A stretch of DNA of 64,000 nucleotides from Canna indica (taxonomy: Eukaryota; Streptophyta; Magnoliopsida; Zingiberales; Cannaceae), in NCBI GenBank assembly GCA_034359265.1, contig CP136890.1, positions 33,646,501-33,710,500 on the forward strand. The letters are read 5' to 3'. The number at the start of each line of letters is the position of its first letter. The first letter of the stretch is position 1. Below are positions 42,720 to 55,627 of the stretch, one piece after another. Under the pieces are notes generated by a model. It was given only the letters and a program-made list of their open reading frames with translations. It made no database searches and was not told the DNA's origin. The translations under genes and the position numbers were made by a program.

Positions 42720-44133
42720 AGTAAATATTAAATATCCGATGATAGATTATAACTTTATCTTTATCATTACTATTTATTACTACTATTGTTATTTCCTATA
42801 TATCATTTATAAAATATATGCCAAAAAATTTATCTATTTTATAATTAGATTTCTTTAGTTTATTCGTTAAATTTTTTAATTTGGTTCATGTTTCACATTT
42901 CTTAGCAAATCTAATTAAAAATAAATTAGATATTATTAGTGTATTTTAATATATATAATTATTTATTTAAAACAAGTTTGTGACAATACCTATATATTAT
43001 ATTAATTGTCATTGCTATTTTCTTATTGTATTTGATCATTTATTGAACATCTAAACATTTACTTTAACTCTAACTCCGGAATTAAGTAAAGTGCTCCAGC
43101 TAAATATGTCTCTCTTTCATTTATTTCATAATATGGGCATGAGGTTCTCCAGCTCGTGTTCTTTGGCAAAGGATGTGCTATTGATCCTTGAAGTGAAAGG
43201 ATAAAGATATTTGTATGAAACTCGGATAGTATTTTCTTTCACTCCTGTCACCAGAGATATCTCTACAGATGGAGATGAACATTATAAATATGTTAATCAA
43301 AACAATAATTTAATTAATAGATTTGTAGACATGCAGGTGCAGAGAAGAAATATATATAAAGTTGCAGAGCTAACCTTTAAGTGTTATCTTGTCACAAGAT
43401 AACTGCGATATCATGCAGATGATGACTGCTATAATTGATACGAGGCTTCTCCTACACAATATTTCATAATATAATTAGCGCCTGGCGCCAGCTTCTTGAA
43501 ACCAGGTAGATATATAATATATATACTAATATTTTCCTAGTAATACATAATTTAACTAGATTTCACGCAAATTAAATTGAATTTTTTAAATTAATTTAAA
43601 ATTTTAAAAACTGAATTATGAAAAAATGACGTTATTTCAAACTTCTTCAAAATTTGATATAAGTTCAAATAAAAAAATAAATTATTCACCATTCAACCAT
43701 AATTTTTAATATATATTTGAATCTTATAGAAAATTCAAAAGATTCACCAATTCAACATAATTTGTGAATTTATTTGAATTATACTCAAAATTCAAGCTAT
43801 TTGTAAATATATCTTTAGTTAAAAGTAATTTGTTTTAAATATTTCAATTTCTTAAATGAAAATGTTACTAAATTCAATCTATTTATGATTTCCAACTAAC
43901 TTTATTTGTTCAAAAAATTATATTAAATATTAATATGATATTTGATAAGATGAATTATTATTTTATTATTGTATCTATTTGAAAATTTATTGTTTTATTG
44001 ATTGGCACATTTGAAGTAAGAGCTCTCTACCAATCAATTTTGTATTTCTTAAATTTTTATTTATATATAATTTATTAAATTATTCTTCTTTCTTGTTTAG
44101 TTGAATTTTTGAAATTTTAATTATTTATATATA
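42720..44133. repeat. AT-rich repeat X, copy 1 (truncated by the LTR)
   Basis: Begins AGTAAATATTAAATATCCGA as at 49752 and 51837. It has a less AT-rich core (43130-43510) that includes ATAACTGCGATATCATGCAG and GCGCCTGGCGCCAGC, shared with 51575-51690. Unclassified; the core could be an old gene piece, but I do not recognise it. Confidence 0.75.
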
Positions 44134-44444
44134 TGTAAGACCCGGGAAAAATTTCCTAATATAAAAATTTATTTTGGTGCAGCGCGCCGGACCCGGGGAT
44201 AGTCGAGTCGAGCCTCAAGATCGCCTCAAGTGAAAATGTATGACTTGACTAATGATGTATGCAATTAAATTGGGCAAATGACTCTTTCCTTTTATGCATT
44301 TATACTTTAATCGAGTTTAAGTTGACTTGTGTTGCGGGAAGAGTCGAAACCCAAGTCGAGCTCAGGTTTAGTCGAGTCATGATTAAGAGTCTAGGGCCAT
44401 TAAGGAAGGTTTGATGAGGGATTAAAACCCCTCATCCTTGTGTC

Positions 44445-44468
44445 GTGCGGCTCATCTTTGAGTCGCAC
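44445..44468 (+). promoter_or_regulatory. LTR stem-loop with one G-U pair
   Basis: GTGCGGCTCA/TGAGTCGCAC around TCTT. The one non-Watson-Crick position would be G-U in sense RNA, an intermediate between the GGCTC/GAGCC and GACTC/GAGTC versions. Confidence 0.65.
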
Positions 44469-44476
44469 AAGGCAGC

Positions 44477-47049
44477 TGTCACACCCCAACTGAGGGTAGT
44501 GTGATCAGCTAGGGCCTACATCCTGCCCTGTAGCCTACTGTCTACACTGACATAAAGAAAACTAGAACGTATCGATAATGAAATCTCAACACAACTTTAT
44601 TAAAAGTTTTCAAATTCACAATTTTATGTTTTCAAAGCAAATCAGAAAACCATCATCAGAACAACTAACGTCTCAAGTAATCAAGTTTTACAAACTCTTT
44701 TCCAAATACAACTGTTGGTGCAGAAATTTAAAAAAACAACTACTAGACTCTGGTCTATGACTCATGGACGCCGCTACGAGATATGCCACCATCTCCCGCC
44801 CACCAGCAGCACCATGTCGACATGTCAAAGTCATTGCTCATGCTCTGCAAAAACAAAGAATAAACTGTGAGTCCACTTGGGACACAGTGAGTGGCTCTAG
44901 CGAACCTCCACATAATCCTCAGTTATCCATGCATATCATATAAGGCAACATAATGAATGTACAAGGAGATAAACTACTTCTAATGCAACTACCGACCCCA
45001 ATGAGTCAATCTGTATAAACTGAATATGTGAAAACTTGCCATCTCGACCTATCAAGCCTCCGGCATTCGGCCCTTAGGCCTACTTATGGAATAAATATCC
45101 TGGCTACAGCCGACACTACCATACAAGGTAGAATCATACCAGCCGTTCGGCCACATCATATCAAGATATAAACAAACAATCCTGGGCCATCGACTAGGAT
45201 GGTCACTAGTCTCTGGACACCGTCTGGGGTAAGGATAGCTAGTCCCATCCAACTGGGGTCTAGCACCTAGCGGGCCTACTAGCACACCTCAAGACCCAAC
45301 ACTGGCCGAGCTAAGCATTGGTCATTCCCGACCTCCACGCTCCTCGACGGACCATCTCAAGCACATCACACAATCAAGTGTCCTAGGGTTTCCTTTTATA
45401 CACTTCGGGGCATTGCCCGTATCCGGCCCTACGTCGATCTGCAGGGTCAACAAATTAATTTTGCCCTTTCAAATTGCGCACACCTAATGGTTCTAGGTTT
45501 CCAAAAATGTTTACTAGCAGTCCTCGAAGTTATGTTATCTCCTAGCTAAGTTTCCATATATGCTGAGCATCCCACAACGTCCTACACGTTGCCTAACGTT
45601 ATACACTACCTTGGGTGAGGAATTCTATGAACCGATCTTAGAATTTCACCCACAAATATTTCAGGACAGCATGTGTACATCACTTACCAAATTAATTTCG
45701 GAAAGTAACATCATGAATAACCAAAATAAAAAGTAAGTAATGTAGAGGTTAATCCCATATGGAACATACATTAAGCATAGCAACAATTAAACATGATATG
45801 AGCAATTAAATGAAACCTTTCTTGTCTACATATACTATATAAGCATTAACAAGAACATTTCCAATTTGATAATATAGATCTATCCCAACAATTCACAACA
45901 TGAATATGAATTAACATTTATGTGAATATGAATTAACATTAAATGGAGGGATGTGAACAACTACACAAAATCATTCGCTTCCTCCCCCTTTTCCTTGATC
46001 GACCGAAGCTTGAGCAAGGTGAACCTTGCTCGGCCGAACAATCCATGTGGGAAGGGGCTGGAATCTATGCATTTTAACCAATAGAACAGTAACATAAACT
46101 TCAAATTGAATCTAACATTTAAACGTGAAGGTACTGGTTAAGACGATAAAACACGAGGTCCAATAATCCAATACAAACAGTTCTACTTTTCCCCCTTGTA
46201 CTGCTCGACCAACTCGAGCAGGATCATAACCATGCTTGGCCGAACATATAGGGGTGGTGGACATGGCTGCGACGTCCACACGATTGTCAATCCAAAAGCA
46301 AAAACAAGTGAATACCAGTCGATGCGCAAGTTGCGAGACGAGCGAGGAAATTGGGGAAATTTTCGGCATGACCTTTCCCCTTTTTCCTCGATTCGACCAG
46401 CCCCTTAAAACAAGAAATCGACACGTATAAAACCACGAAATCACATCATATACAATGATCTAAGAATCTAACATGGAGAAAACAACTCGATCGACAAAAC
46501 TCGCGAAGAAGAATCTCGATTTCAAAATCTATGGGGCCGGCCACCCGCCTCCCCTCAACATCTATATAACCACTCACCTCGATTGCGGAGAATGAAAGAT
46601 CGGATGACGAAGACTTTGAATCTTCCGGCGACGGTGCGAAATCCCGGATCGACCCAAAGTTCCCCTTTTCCTTGCTTCTTCTCCCCTTCTCCCTAGGCTG
46701 CCTTGTGTGACTCCAAGGCTAGTCGCACGGCACAAGGATGAGGGGTTTTAAATCCCTCATCTAGCCTTCCATATAGGCTCTTGACTCACTTGACTCCTAC
46801 TCAAGACTCGACTAAACCTGAACTCTACTTGGGTTCTAACTCAACCCACAACATGAGTCGATTTAAACTTGATTTAAGGTATGATTGCATAAAAGGAAGG
46901 TCAATCACCCAAATAAATTCCATGCATCATTAGTCGAGTCATGCCTTTTCACTCAAGGCGATCCTGAGGCTCGACTCGACAATCCCCGGGTCCGGCGCGT
47001 TGCACCAAAACAGATTTTTATGTTAGGAAAATTTTTTTCGGGTCTTACA
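44477..47049 (-). mobile_element. F1 solo LTR nested in the F1 solo LTR
   Basis: TGTCACACCCC to GGGTCTTACA, 2573 bp, with perfect target duplication GCAGC at 44472-44476 and 47050-47054. It inserted just past the host LTR's stem-loop. Its own stem-loop is at 46705-46728 (GTGTGACT/AGTCGCAC, one mismatch). Confidence 0.95.
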
Positions 47050-47240
47050 GCAGCGCCTAGGAGAGAGGGGAGAAGAAGCAAGGAGGAGGGGGATTTTGGT
47101 CCATACGGGATTTCGCGCCGTTGCCGGAAAAATTCAAAGTTGTTGTCATCCATTCTTTCATCCTCCTCAATCAAGGTGAGTGGTTGGATTTGAAGAAATG
47201 GGGGAGGCGGGTAGCCGAACCCTTAGTGGTGATAGGATCG

Positions 47241-47407
47241 TGTAATACCCCGATTTAGTCCCACATCTGGAGTATGTTGGATGTAGCCTTGGCTTATAAG
47301 GCTTGATGGGTGTGCTACTATCAACTTTAGCTTAAGCGTTTTAATTAGGCCAATAGGTTGGCCTATGAAGTTGGTGGGTCAGTTATCCCATCAAGCAGGT
47401 TGTAACA
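47241..47407 (+). mobile_element. 167-bp TRIM/solo-LTR-like insertion
   Basis: TGTAATACCCCGATTTAGTC to GGTTGTAACA. The other F1 LTRs lack it: theirs run from a CTAGGAT-like sequence straight into GTTTTCTCGCGA. TG...CA ends and short length suggest a solo LTR of a tiny (TRIM) element. Flanks GATCG/AATCA agree in only 3 of 5 bases. Confidence 0.6.
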
Positions 47408-49434
47408 AATCATGTTTTCTCGCGATTTTCCGACGAATCGAGTTTCCGTAGTTGTATATACATGATTCATGTATCAATACTTGCCAGATCATTTTCTTTT
47501 CTCGTCGTTTTCTCCAATCTAGGGCCACCAAATCATGGGGAAAGGGGATAGGTCATGCCAAAATTTTCCCCAATCCCCTTGACGGAAGTGGAGCCCTTAG
47601 ATGATCATAAATCTATCATTAGAACATTCTTCGTCGTCGATTTCATGTGTTAAATAGTTTGTCTTCCCTAGAACCCCTAGGTGTGGCCGAATGAACCCTA
47701 AACCTCATGAGAAGGGTTCAGCCAAGGGTAAGGGAAGGGGTAAATCAGTCCACATGAATTTAAGATATATCGGAGATGAAGAGTTAGGGTCGTAGCTATA
47801 TTCTTCTTTCCCTTTTCTACCCAAAGATGCATGGCCCAGCAAGGTTCACCATGCTCAAGGCTCGGCCAAGCCTAGGGTGAGGAAAGGGTGAGCTTTAGAT
47901 GGAAACTTCCATGGTTAGAATGTTAAAACTATAGAGGCATGATGATACTTAGGAAGAACACCAACCGTATTAAGTAAATTTATTGATTTATGAGATTGTA
48001 GGAATGCTAGCTTAATGACCATCCTTAGCTCATTCAACTTTAAATTTTGAAATGATGTATTAGTTTACCGTGCTTAGTATCTCATGCATTATTGAATTCA
48101 TTGCTACCTTGCCATGCTCAATAAATTGTTTCTTATTGAGCTTAATTCTAAGGGTAGTGTATAGTTGTTATGTATGAATATTGTGGCTATATATAGTAGA
48201 TGCTGTAAAGTATGTTTACTTTTCTTTAGATTACAAAAGCTGTCCTAAAATATTCATCGGCGGAATTCCAAAGTCGGTACATGGAATTTCTCACCCAAGG
48301 TAGTGTATAATGTTAGATAACATGTAGGACGTTGCGTGATGCTCAGTATATATGAAAACATAGCTAGGAGATGATATAACTTCTAGGAGTTCTAGTAAAT
48401 ATTTTGGAAACCTAGAACTCTTAGGCGTGCACATTTTGAAAGGGAGGCATTAATTTGTTGACCCTGTAGCCCGGATTAGGGCCAGATACGGGCAATGACC
48501 CGAAAGGTATATAAGGAAACCCTAGGACATTGATTGTGTGATGTGTTTGAGATGGTCTGCCGAGAAGCGTGGAGGTCGAAAATGACCAATGCTTTGCTTG
48601 GCCAGTGTTTGGGTCTTGAGGTGCACCAGCGGGCCCGCAAGGTGCTAGACCCTAGTTGGGTGGGACTAGCTATCCTTACCCCAGACGGTGTCCGGAGACT
48701 AGTGGACCATCTTAGTTGATGGTTCGGGATTGCTTGTTTACATCTTGATATGATGTAACCGACGACCAATATGATTCTACCTTGTATGGTAGGGCCGGCT
48801 GTAGCCGGGATTTTTATTACCATAAGTAGGCCCACGGGGCCAGATGTCGGAGGGTTGATAGGCCGAGATGGCAGATTTTTACATATTCGGTTTATACAGA
48901 TTGACCCATGGGGTTAGTAGTCAAATTAAAAGTAGCTTATCTCCCTGAATATACATTATGTTGCCTAATATGTCATACATGAATAATTGAGGATTATGTG
49001 GAGGTTCGCTAGAACCGCTCACTGAGTCCCAAGTGAACTTACAGTTTATTTCCTTATTTTTGCAAAGCATGGGCAGTGATTGTGACCTGTCGACATGGTG
49101 CAGCTAGTGGGCGGGAGGTGGTGTCATATCTCGTAGTGGCGTCCATGAGTCATAGTCCAGTGTTTCTAGTAGTTGTTTACTTTTCTGCACTGACAATTGT
49201 ATTTTGGAAAAAGTTTGTAAAACTTTAATTCTTGAGATGTTCAGTTGTTCTAATGTTGGTTTTCTTCTTTGGTTTGAAAACATAAAATTGTGAACTTTGA
49301 AAACATTTAATAAAGTTTGTGTTCAGATTTCTTTTGTCGACATGTTCTAGTTTCTTTATGTCAGTGTAGATAGTAGGCTACAGGGTAGGATGTAGGCCTT
49401 GGCCGGTCACACTACCCTCAATTGGGGTGTGACA

Positions 49435-49679
49435 ATATTTTTTTTGATATTATATATTAATGGAAAAAAAATTGAAATCTCAAATAAAATTTGATTATAT
49501 ATTTTTAGTCAATATTAAATTTATAGTTATATGTTATTAGTGATATATCATACTGCGTATTATCATTTTGTGATATATCATATTGCGTATTATTATACAT
49601 TTATCACTTCTATGTTATCATTTTTATTTTTTTATTTGTAAGAAATGATAAAACAAATATGATATTTTTTAGTGTTTTG
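49435..49679. other. AT-rich sequence, no gene seen
   Basis: Includes TTGTGATATATCATA(T/C)TGCG twice (about 49539 and 49567). Possibly the outer part of repeat X. Confidence 0.5.
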
Positions 49680-50012
49680 TTGTTACAACTTCTAATTTAG
49701 TTTGGAATTTCATAATAATTAGCTATAAATAAAATTGATTTTGTGATATTAGTAAATATTAAATATCCGATGATAGATTTTAACTTTGTCTTTATCATTA
49801 CTATTCATTACTACTATTGTTATTTCCTATATATCATTTATAAAATATATGCCTAAAAATTTATCTATTTTATAATTAGATTTCTTTAGTTTATTCGTTA
49901 AATTTTTTAATTTGGTTCATGTTTCACATTTCTTAGCAAATCTAATTGAAAATAAATTATATATTATTAGTGTATTTTAATATATATAATTATTTATTTA
50001 AAACATATTAGT

Positions 50013-50696
50013 GACAATACTTATATATTATATTAATTGTCATTGCTATTTTCTTATTGTATTTGATCATTTATTAAACATCTAAACATTTACTTTTAAC
50101 ACTAACTCCGGAATTAAGTAAGGTACTCCAGCTAAATATGTATCTCTTCCATTTATTTCATAATATGGGCATGAGGTTCTCCCGCTCGTGTTCTTTGGCA
50201 AAGGATGTGGTAATGATCCTTGAAGTGAAAGGATAAAGATCTTTAATGAAATTCGGATGGTATTTTCTTTCACTCTCGTCACCAGAGATATCTCTGCAGA
50301 TTGAGATGAACATTATAAATATGTTGATCAAAACAATAATTTAATTAATAGATTTGTAGACAATACTTATATATTATATTAATTGTCATTGCTATTTTCT
50401 TATTGTATTTGATCATTTATTAAACATCTAAACATTTACTTTTAACACTAACTTCGGAATTAAGTAAGGTACTCCAGCTAAATATGTATCTCTTCCATTT
50501 ATTTCATAATATGGGCATGAGGTTCTCCCGCTCGTGTTCTTTGGTAAAGGATGTGGTAATGATCCTTGAAGTGAAAGGATAAAGATCTTTAATGAAATTC
50601 GGATGGTATTTTCTTTCACTCTCGTCACCAGAGATATCTCTGCAGATTGAGATGAACATTATAAATATGTTGATCAAAACAATAATTTAATTAATA
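50013..50696. repeat. 346-bp tandem duplication
   Basis: GACAATACTTATATATTATA starts both units, at 50013 and 50359; nearly every base agrees over 338 bp. The 7-8 bp between units (GATTTGTA) belongs to the original X sequence. Confidence 0.95.
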
Positions 50697-50697
50697 A

Positions 50698-51519
50698 ACT
50701 GGTTTGGTTAGTGAAACCAAGTCTGTTTTCATGGTTTCGGTTTCACTGAAACCAAAACTGCTTACGAAAACGTGTTTGGTTCAGCGTTTTCATGAAACTG
50801 AATCGAAACCAGAATGAAAACGAAACTAGTTTTCCTAATAAAAATGAAAACACCAAAATGTTGTTTTCTGTGGTTTCGAGACTGTCAGTTTCGTTATCAA
50901 AATGGAGTGACAACTTTATAATTATAAATATTTTTTTAATAAAATTAATTAATTTAAAAATAAATCAAACTATATTATTTTTATAATAAAAATAAAAATC
51001 ATCATTTTAAACTCAAACTATTATCTTAAATTTACAAATTAATTAAACCAATTTATATCTAATTGACTCAAACCCAAATTTTAAAATAACTCAATTTTCT
51101 TAAAGTTAATATATTAATAATTAATCAAAACTAATTTAGACCACTAGAATTATTATTATTTTGAAATATTAACTATTAATTAATTTTTATATCTAATTGA
51201 ACAAAAAAATCTCAAACTACCAATAACTTAATTAATTAAATATTACAAATATTTTATAACTATATTAGCAAATATTTAATTTTGTAAACTAACTAAATAT
51301 TAATTACTACTAAAAATATTCAAAGAAAATTAATATTACTTTTTATAGTCAAATAAATATTCACTAGTTTCAACTAACTAAAACTTATGTTGTTTTCATT
51401 AACCAAACGCGTTTTCGGAAAACTGAAAACTAGAAACCAAAATCAAGTTTTCGAAACCAAGTTTTCAGTTTCACTGAAACCAAACCAGAAAATAGTTTTC
51501 GCTAACCAAACAACACCGT
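50698..51519. mobile_element. Foldback/MITE-like insertion with GGTTTGGTTAG ends
   Basis: Left end TGGTTTGGTTAGTGAAACC; reverse complement of the right end TGTTTGGTTAGCGAAAAC. Inside both ends are more copies of GTTTCA(C/G)TGAAAC, so the ends are made of several inverted repeats around an AT-rich core. About 15 bp of repeat X is missing at the site and no target duplication is clear. The superfamily is uncertain. Confidence 0.65.
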
Positions 51520-51763
51520 AGGTGCGGAGAAGAAATATATGTAATGTTGCAGAACTAACCTTTAAGTGTTATCTTATCACAAGATAACTGCGATATCATG
51601 CAGGTGATGACTGCTACAATTGATACAGGGCTTCTCCTGCACATTATTTCCGAATACAATTAGCGCCTGGCACCAGCTTCTTGAAACCAGGTAGATATAT
51701 AATATATATACTAATATTTTCCTAGCAATACATAATTTAACTAGATTTCACGCAAATTAAATT

Positions 51764-52028
51764 GTTGTTACAACTTCTAATTTAATTTGGAATTTCATAA
51801 TAATTAGCTATAAAAAAAATTGATTTTGTGTTATTAGTAAATATTAAATATCCGATGATAGATTATAACTTTATCTTTATAATTACTATTTATTACTACT
51901 ATTGTTGTTTCCTATATATCATTTTTAAAATATATGCCAAATTTTTTATCTATTTTATAATTAGATTTCTTTAGTTTCTTGGTTAAATTTTTTAATTTGG
52001 TTCATGTTTTACATTTTTTAACAAATCT
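51764..52028. repeat. AT-rich repeat X, copy 3 (start only), tandem to copy 2
   Basis: Right after TTCACGCAAATTAAATTG the sequence returns to TTGTTACAACTTCTAATTTA, the start of copy 2. Cut off by the CACTA end at 52029. Confidence 0.75.
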
Positions 52029-52285
52029 CACTACAAGAAAACATATCATAACCAACGGAGTTGTTACCAACATATTCAATTTGTTGGTATTACCAACAAA
52101 ATTACCAACGGATAAAAGAATCGGTTGGTAAATTAATCTATAATTTTTTCCTTCAGCCGACCAAATATTTTCCCTCATCAAAATAATATTTCGCGCCCTA
52201 TTTTTTGCAATGAACACGACAAACTCCAACCCTAATGCCTTATCTATACACTTGACAAAATCCCTGCAGTCGACAAACACCCCGC
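52029..52285 (+). mobile_element. CACTA element terminus, truncated
   Basis: CACTACAAGAAAA at 52029 is the standard plant CACTA end. Sub-terminal motifs ACCAAC, TTGGTA and ACCGATTC alternate in both directions. The element is cut off near 52285, where an LTR end begins. Confidence 0.75.
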
Positions 52286-52357
52286 CCTGGTCGGTCACAC
52301 TACCCTCAGTTGGGTGTGACAAAGTTGGTATCAGAGCACTAGGTTAGGTCTTGTCTA
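52286..52357 (+). mobile_element. Forward F1 LTR end plus primer binding site
   Basis: GGTCGGTCACACTACCCTCA...GGGTGTGACA (to about 52321), then GTTGGTATCAGAGC (PBS, 52326-52337) and a short leader. It is the very end of a forward 5' LTR with no LTR body and no gag. Confidence 0.8.
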
Positions 52358-54922
52358 TGTCACACCCCAATTGAGGGTCGTGTGACAAAACGGCTAAGGT
52401 CTACATACTACCCTGTAGCCTACTACCTACACTGACCATCGAGAAAATCAGAACACATCGAATAAAAGAAACCACAATTCAATTTTATTTAAATTCTCAA
52501 GGCTCATAAATATATTTTTCAAAACCAAAGAAGAAAAGTTAACATCGTCACAACTGGAACATCTCAAGTTCAAAGTTTATTACAAGCTTTAAAAACAACA
52601 ACTGTCAGTGTAGGAAAACGACAACACAAATAACTAGACTATGACTAAAGGACGCCGCTATGAGATTGGCACCACCGCTTGCCCTCCAGCTGTACCATGA
52701 CGACAAGCCTCAACTCACTGATCATACTCTGCAAAACAAAAAGAAACAAACCGTGAGTGCACTTGGGACTCAGTGAGCGGTTCTTTCGAACCTCCACATA
52801 ATCCTCAATTAGGCATGCATAAGCATATAAGGTAACATACTATATAGACTGGGAGGTAAGTTACTTTTGATATGACTACCGGTTCCGTGAGTCATTCTGT
52901 ATATACCATATATGAGAGAAACCTGCCATAATGGCCTAATTAAGCCACTTGGCATCTAGCCCTTAAGGCCTACTTATGGTATAAGAATCCTGGCTATACC
53001 CGGCCCTACCATACAAGGTAGAATCACACTGGCCGCTTGGCCAAATCATATAAAGATGAAGTCAAGAAATCCCGGGCCATCGACTAGGATGGTCTTCTAG
53101 TCTCCGGACACCGTCTGGGGTAGGGATAGCTAGTCCCACCCAACTGGGGTTTGACCCCTAGAGGGCCCGCTGGTGCATCTCAAGACCCAATCATTGGCCG
53201 AGCCAAGCATTGGTCATTTTCGACCGCCATGCTTCTCGGCGGACCATCTCAAGCACATCACACAATAAAATGTCCTAGGGTTTCCTTATATACACTTCGG
53301 GCAGTTGCCCGTATTCGGCCCTAATTCGGCCTGCAGGGTCAACAAATTAATGCTGCCCTTTCAAAACCACGTACACCTAATACTTCTAGGTTTCCAAAAA
53401 TGAATACTATAAGTCCTAGAAGTTGTGTCATTTCCTAGGTAAGTTTCCATATATAATATGCATCTTGCAACATCCTACATGTTATCTAGCGTTATACGCT
53501 ACCCTGGGTGAGAAATTTTATGAATCAATCTTGGAGTTCCACCCATGAACATTTCAGGACAGCATATGTAATTTAAAGAAAGGTAAGTATAATTTACAAC
53601 AACTATTATATATATAACTACGAGATTCATAAATAAACATTTATACGCTGCATTTAGAATTAAATTCAATAAGAAATAGTTTATCTAGCATGGTAAGATA
53701 ACAATAAATTCAACAATGCATGAAATACTAAGCATGGTAAAAATATTACATCATTTCAAAAATTAAAGAGGAATGAGCTAAGGATAGTCACTATGCTATC
53801 ATTCCCAGAATTACATGAATCAATAAATTAGCTTGCTATAGTTAGAGTTCTTCCTAAGTGTCACCATGCCTCTATTGTTTTAGCACTCCAACTATGGAAA
53901 TTACCATCTAAAGCTCACCCTCTCCCTCCCCTAGGCTTGGCTGAGCCTTCAGCAAGGTGAACCTTGCTCGACCATGCCTCTTAGGGTAGGAAAGGAAGAG
54001 GAGGATTAATCCCCGACCCTAATTCATTATCTCCGGTATATCCAAATTGCATAATGACTAGCTTGCCCCTCCCCCTATACTCGGTCGAACCCTTCTCATG
54101 ATACTTTAGGGTTTGCTCGGCCAATCCTATGAGTTTTAGGGAAGACGAGTTTCATAACACGTGAAATCGATGATTAAGAACACACTATTCATGAAATTGA
54201 GATCATCTAAGGGCTCTACTTCCGTCAAGTGAATTGGGGAAAATTTTGGCATGACCTTTCCCCTTTTCCCATGGTTCGGCAGCCCTAAAACACGAGAAAT
54301 CAACGAGAAATCTTGACGACCTGACAAGAATTGATGCAAAATAGTGAATACACAATTCCAAAACCAAGAATCGACGAAAACTCGCGAGAAAACACATCCT
54401 AGCATTTCTAGGGGTTCGACTACCTGCCTCCCCCAATCCTTCAAATCTAACCACTCACCTTTGCTAGAGGAAGATGAAGGATCGAGCGTTGACGACCTTG
54501 AATCTTCCGACGACGACGCGAAACCCGGATCGACCAAGATCTATCTCCCTTGCTCCTTCTCCCCCCTCTCCCTATGCGCTGTCTTGTGCGACTCCAAGAT
54601 GAGTCGCACGACAGCTTGGATGAGGGATTTTAACCCCTCATCTAACCTTCCATTCTTGCCTTTGACTCTTACTACTGACTCGACTAAGCCCGAGCTCGAC
54701 TTGGGTTCCGACTCTACCCGTAACACGAGTCGATTTAAACTCGATTAAGGTATAAATGCATAAAAGGAAAGAGTCATTTGCCCAATTTAATTGCATACAT
54801 CATTAGTCGAGTCATACCTTTTTACTTGAGGTGGCCCTGAGGCTCGACTTGACTAACCCCGGGTTCGGCGCGCTGCACTAAAACAGATTTTTGTATAAGG
54901 AAATTTTTTTCTGGGTCTTACA
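52358..54922 (-). mobile_element. F1 LTR, complete (3' LTR of a reverse element)
   Basis: TGTCACACCCC to GGGTCTTACA, 2565 bp. Its right 773 bp equal 1-773; the left part shows what lies beyond the left window edge if the duplication continues. Stem-loop at 54586-54609. Confidence 0.93.
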
Positions 54923-55627
54923 ACCTTCCCCCCTTAAGGGAAATTCATCCTCGAATTTACTTGAATGACAGGGACTTACTGGCCCTTCAAATAAGGAAGG
55001 GTAGCACTCTCCCATGTCCTGCTCTACCTCCCAAGTGGCCTTTTCTTGGAATGGTGCTCCCATCTGACCTTTACCTGGGTAAATTCTTTGGATCATAGAT
55101 TCCTGACTTGGCGAACAAGGATCTCTATCGGCCTTTCCTCGAATGAGACGGCCGAATCTACCTCAATAGAAGAAGGTTCGATCACATGCGAATCATCTTT
55201 TACATATCTCCGCAACATGGATACATGGAAGATTGGGTGTACTCTGCTCAGGCTAGGAGGTAAAGCTAACTCATAAGCCACCTTGTCCCTCCGCTTGAGA
55301 ATAGGGAAAGGCCCAATGAACCTAGGGCTCAGTTTTCCCTTCTTCCCAAACCGGACCACCCCTTTCATTGGGGAGACCTCTAGAAAGACTAAATCACCCT
55401 CGGCAAATTCCAATTCTGTGGCCTTCTTGTCGGCTTACATTTTTTGTCGACTCTGGGCCGCTAGCAATCTTCCGTTTATGGTTTCCACCTTCTCTACCGC
55501 CTCCTCAACCAGATCAGGACCCACCATGTGTGATTCCCCAGCCCCAAACCAGCCCACCGGAGACCTACACCGCCGCCCATACAAGGTCTCAATGGGAGCC
55601 ATGCCAATGCTACTATGATAGCTATTG
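54923..55627 (-). pseudogene. Copy 2 of the gypsy integrase C-terminus fragment
   Basis: Identical in plan to 774-1478, including the stop in QKM(stop)ADKK near 55436 and the truncation at SIGMAP. A few base changes only. Confidence 0.88.

Larger units (their letters stand above)
44134..49434 (+). mobile_element. F1 solo LTR, hosting two nested insertions
   Basis: TGTAAGACCC at 44134 to GGGGTGTGACA at 49434; flanks ATATA and ATATT (4 of 5 target-duplication bases agree). Removing the inserts at 44477-47049 and 47241-47407 leaves about 2.55 kb, a normal F1 LTR. No internal sequence. TATA palindrome at 44413-44436. Confidence 0.9.
49680..51763. repeat. AT-rich repeat X, copy 2, with internal duplication and insertion
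   Basis: Matches 42720-43590 on both sides of a foldback insertion. Relative to copy 1 it has a 346-bp tandem duplication (50013-50350, 50359-50696) and the insertion at 50698-51519. Confidence 0.8.

Noticed and set aside
50082..50628. Repeated 66-codon minus-strand ORF MTRVKENTIRISLKIFILSL
   Set aside because: Occurs twice because of the 346-bp tandem duplication; copy 1 of repeat X (about 43100-43290) does not keep the frame and no family is recognised.
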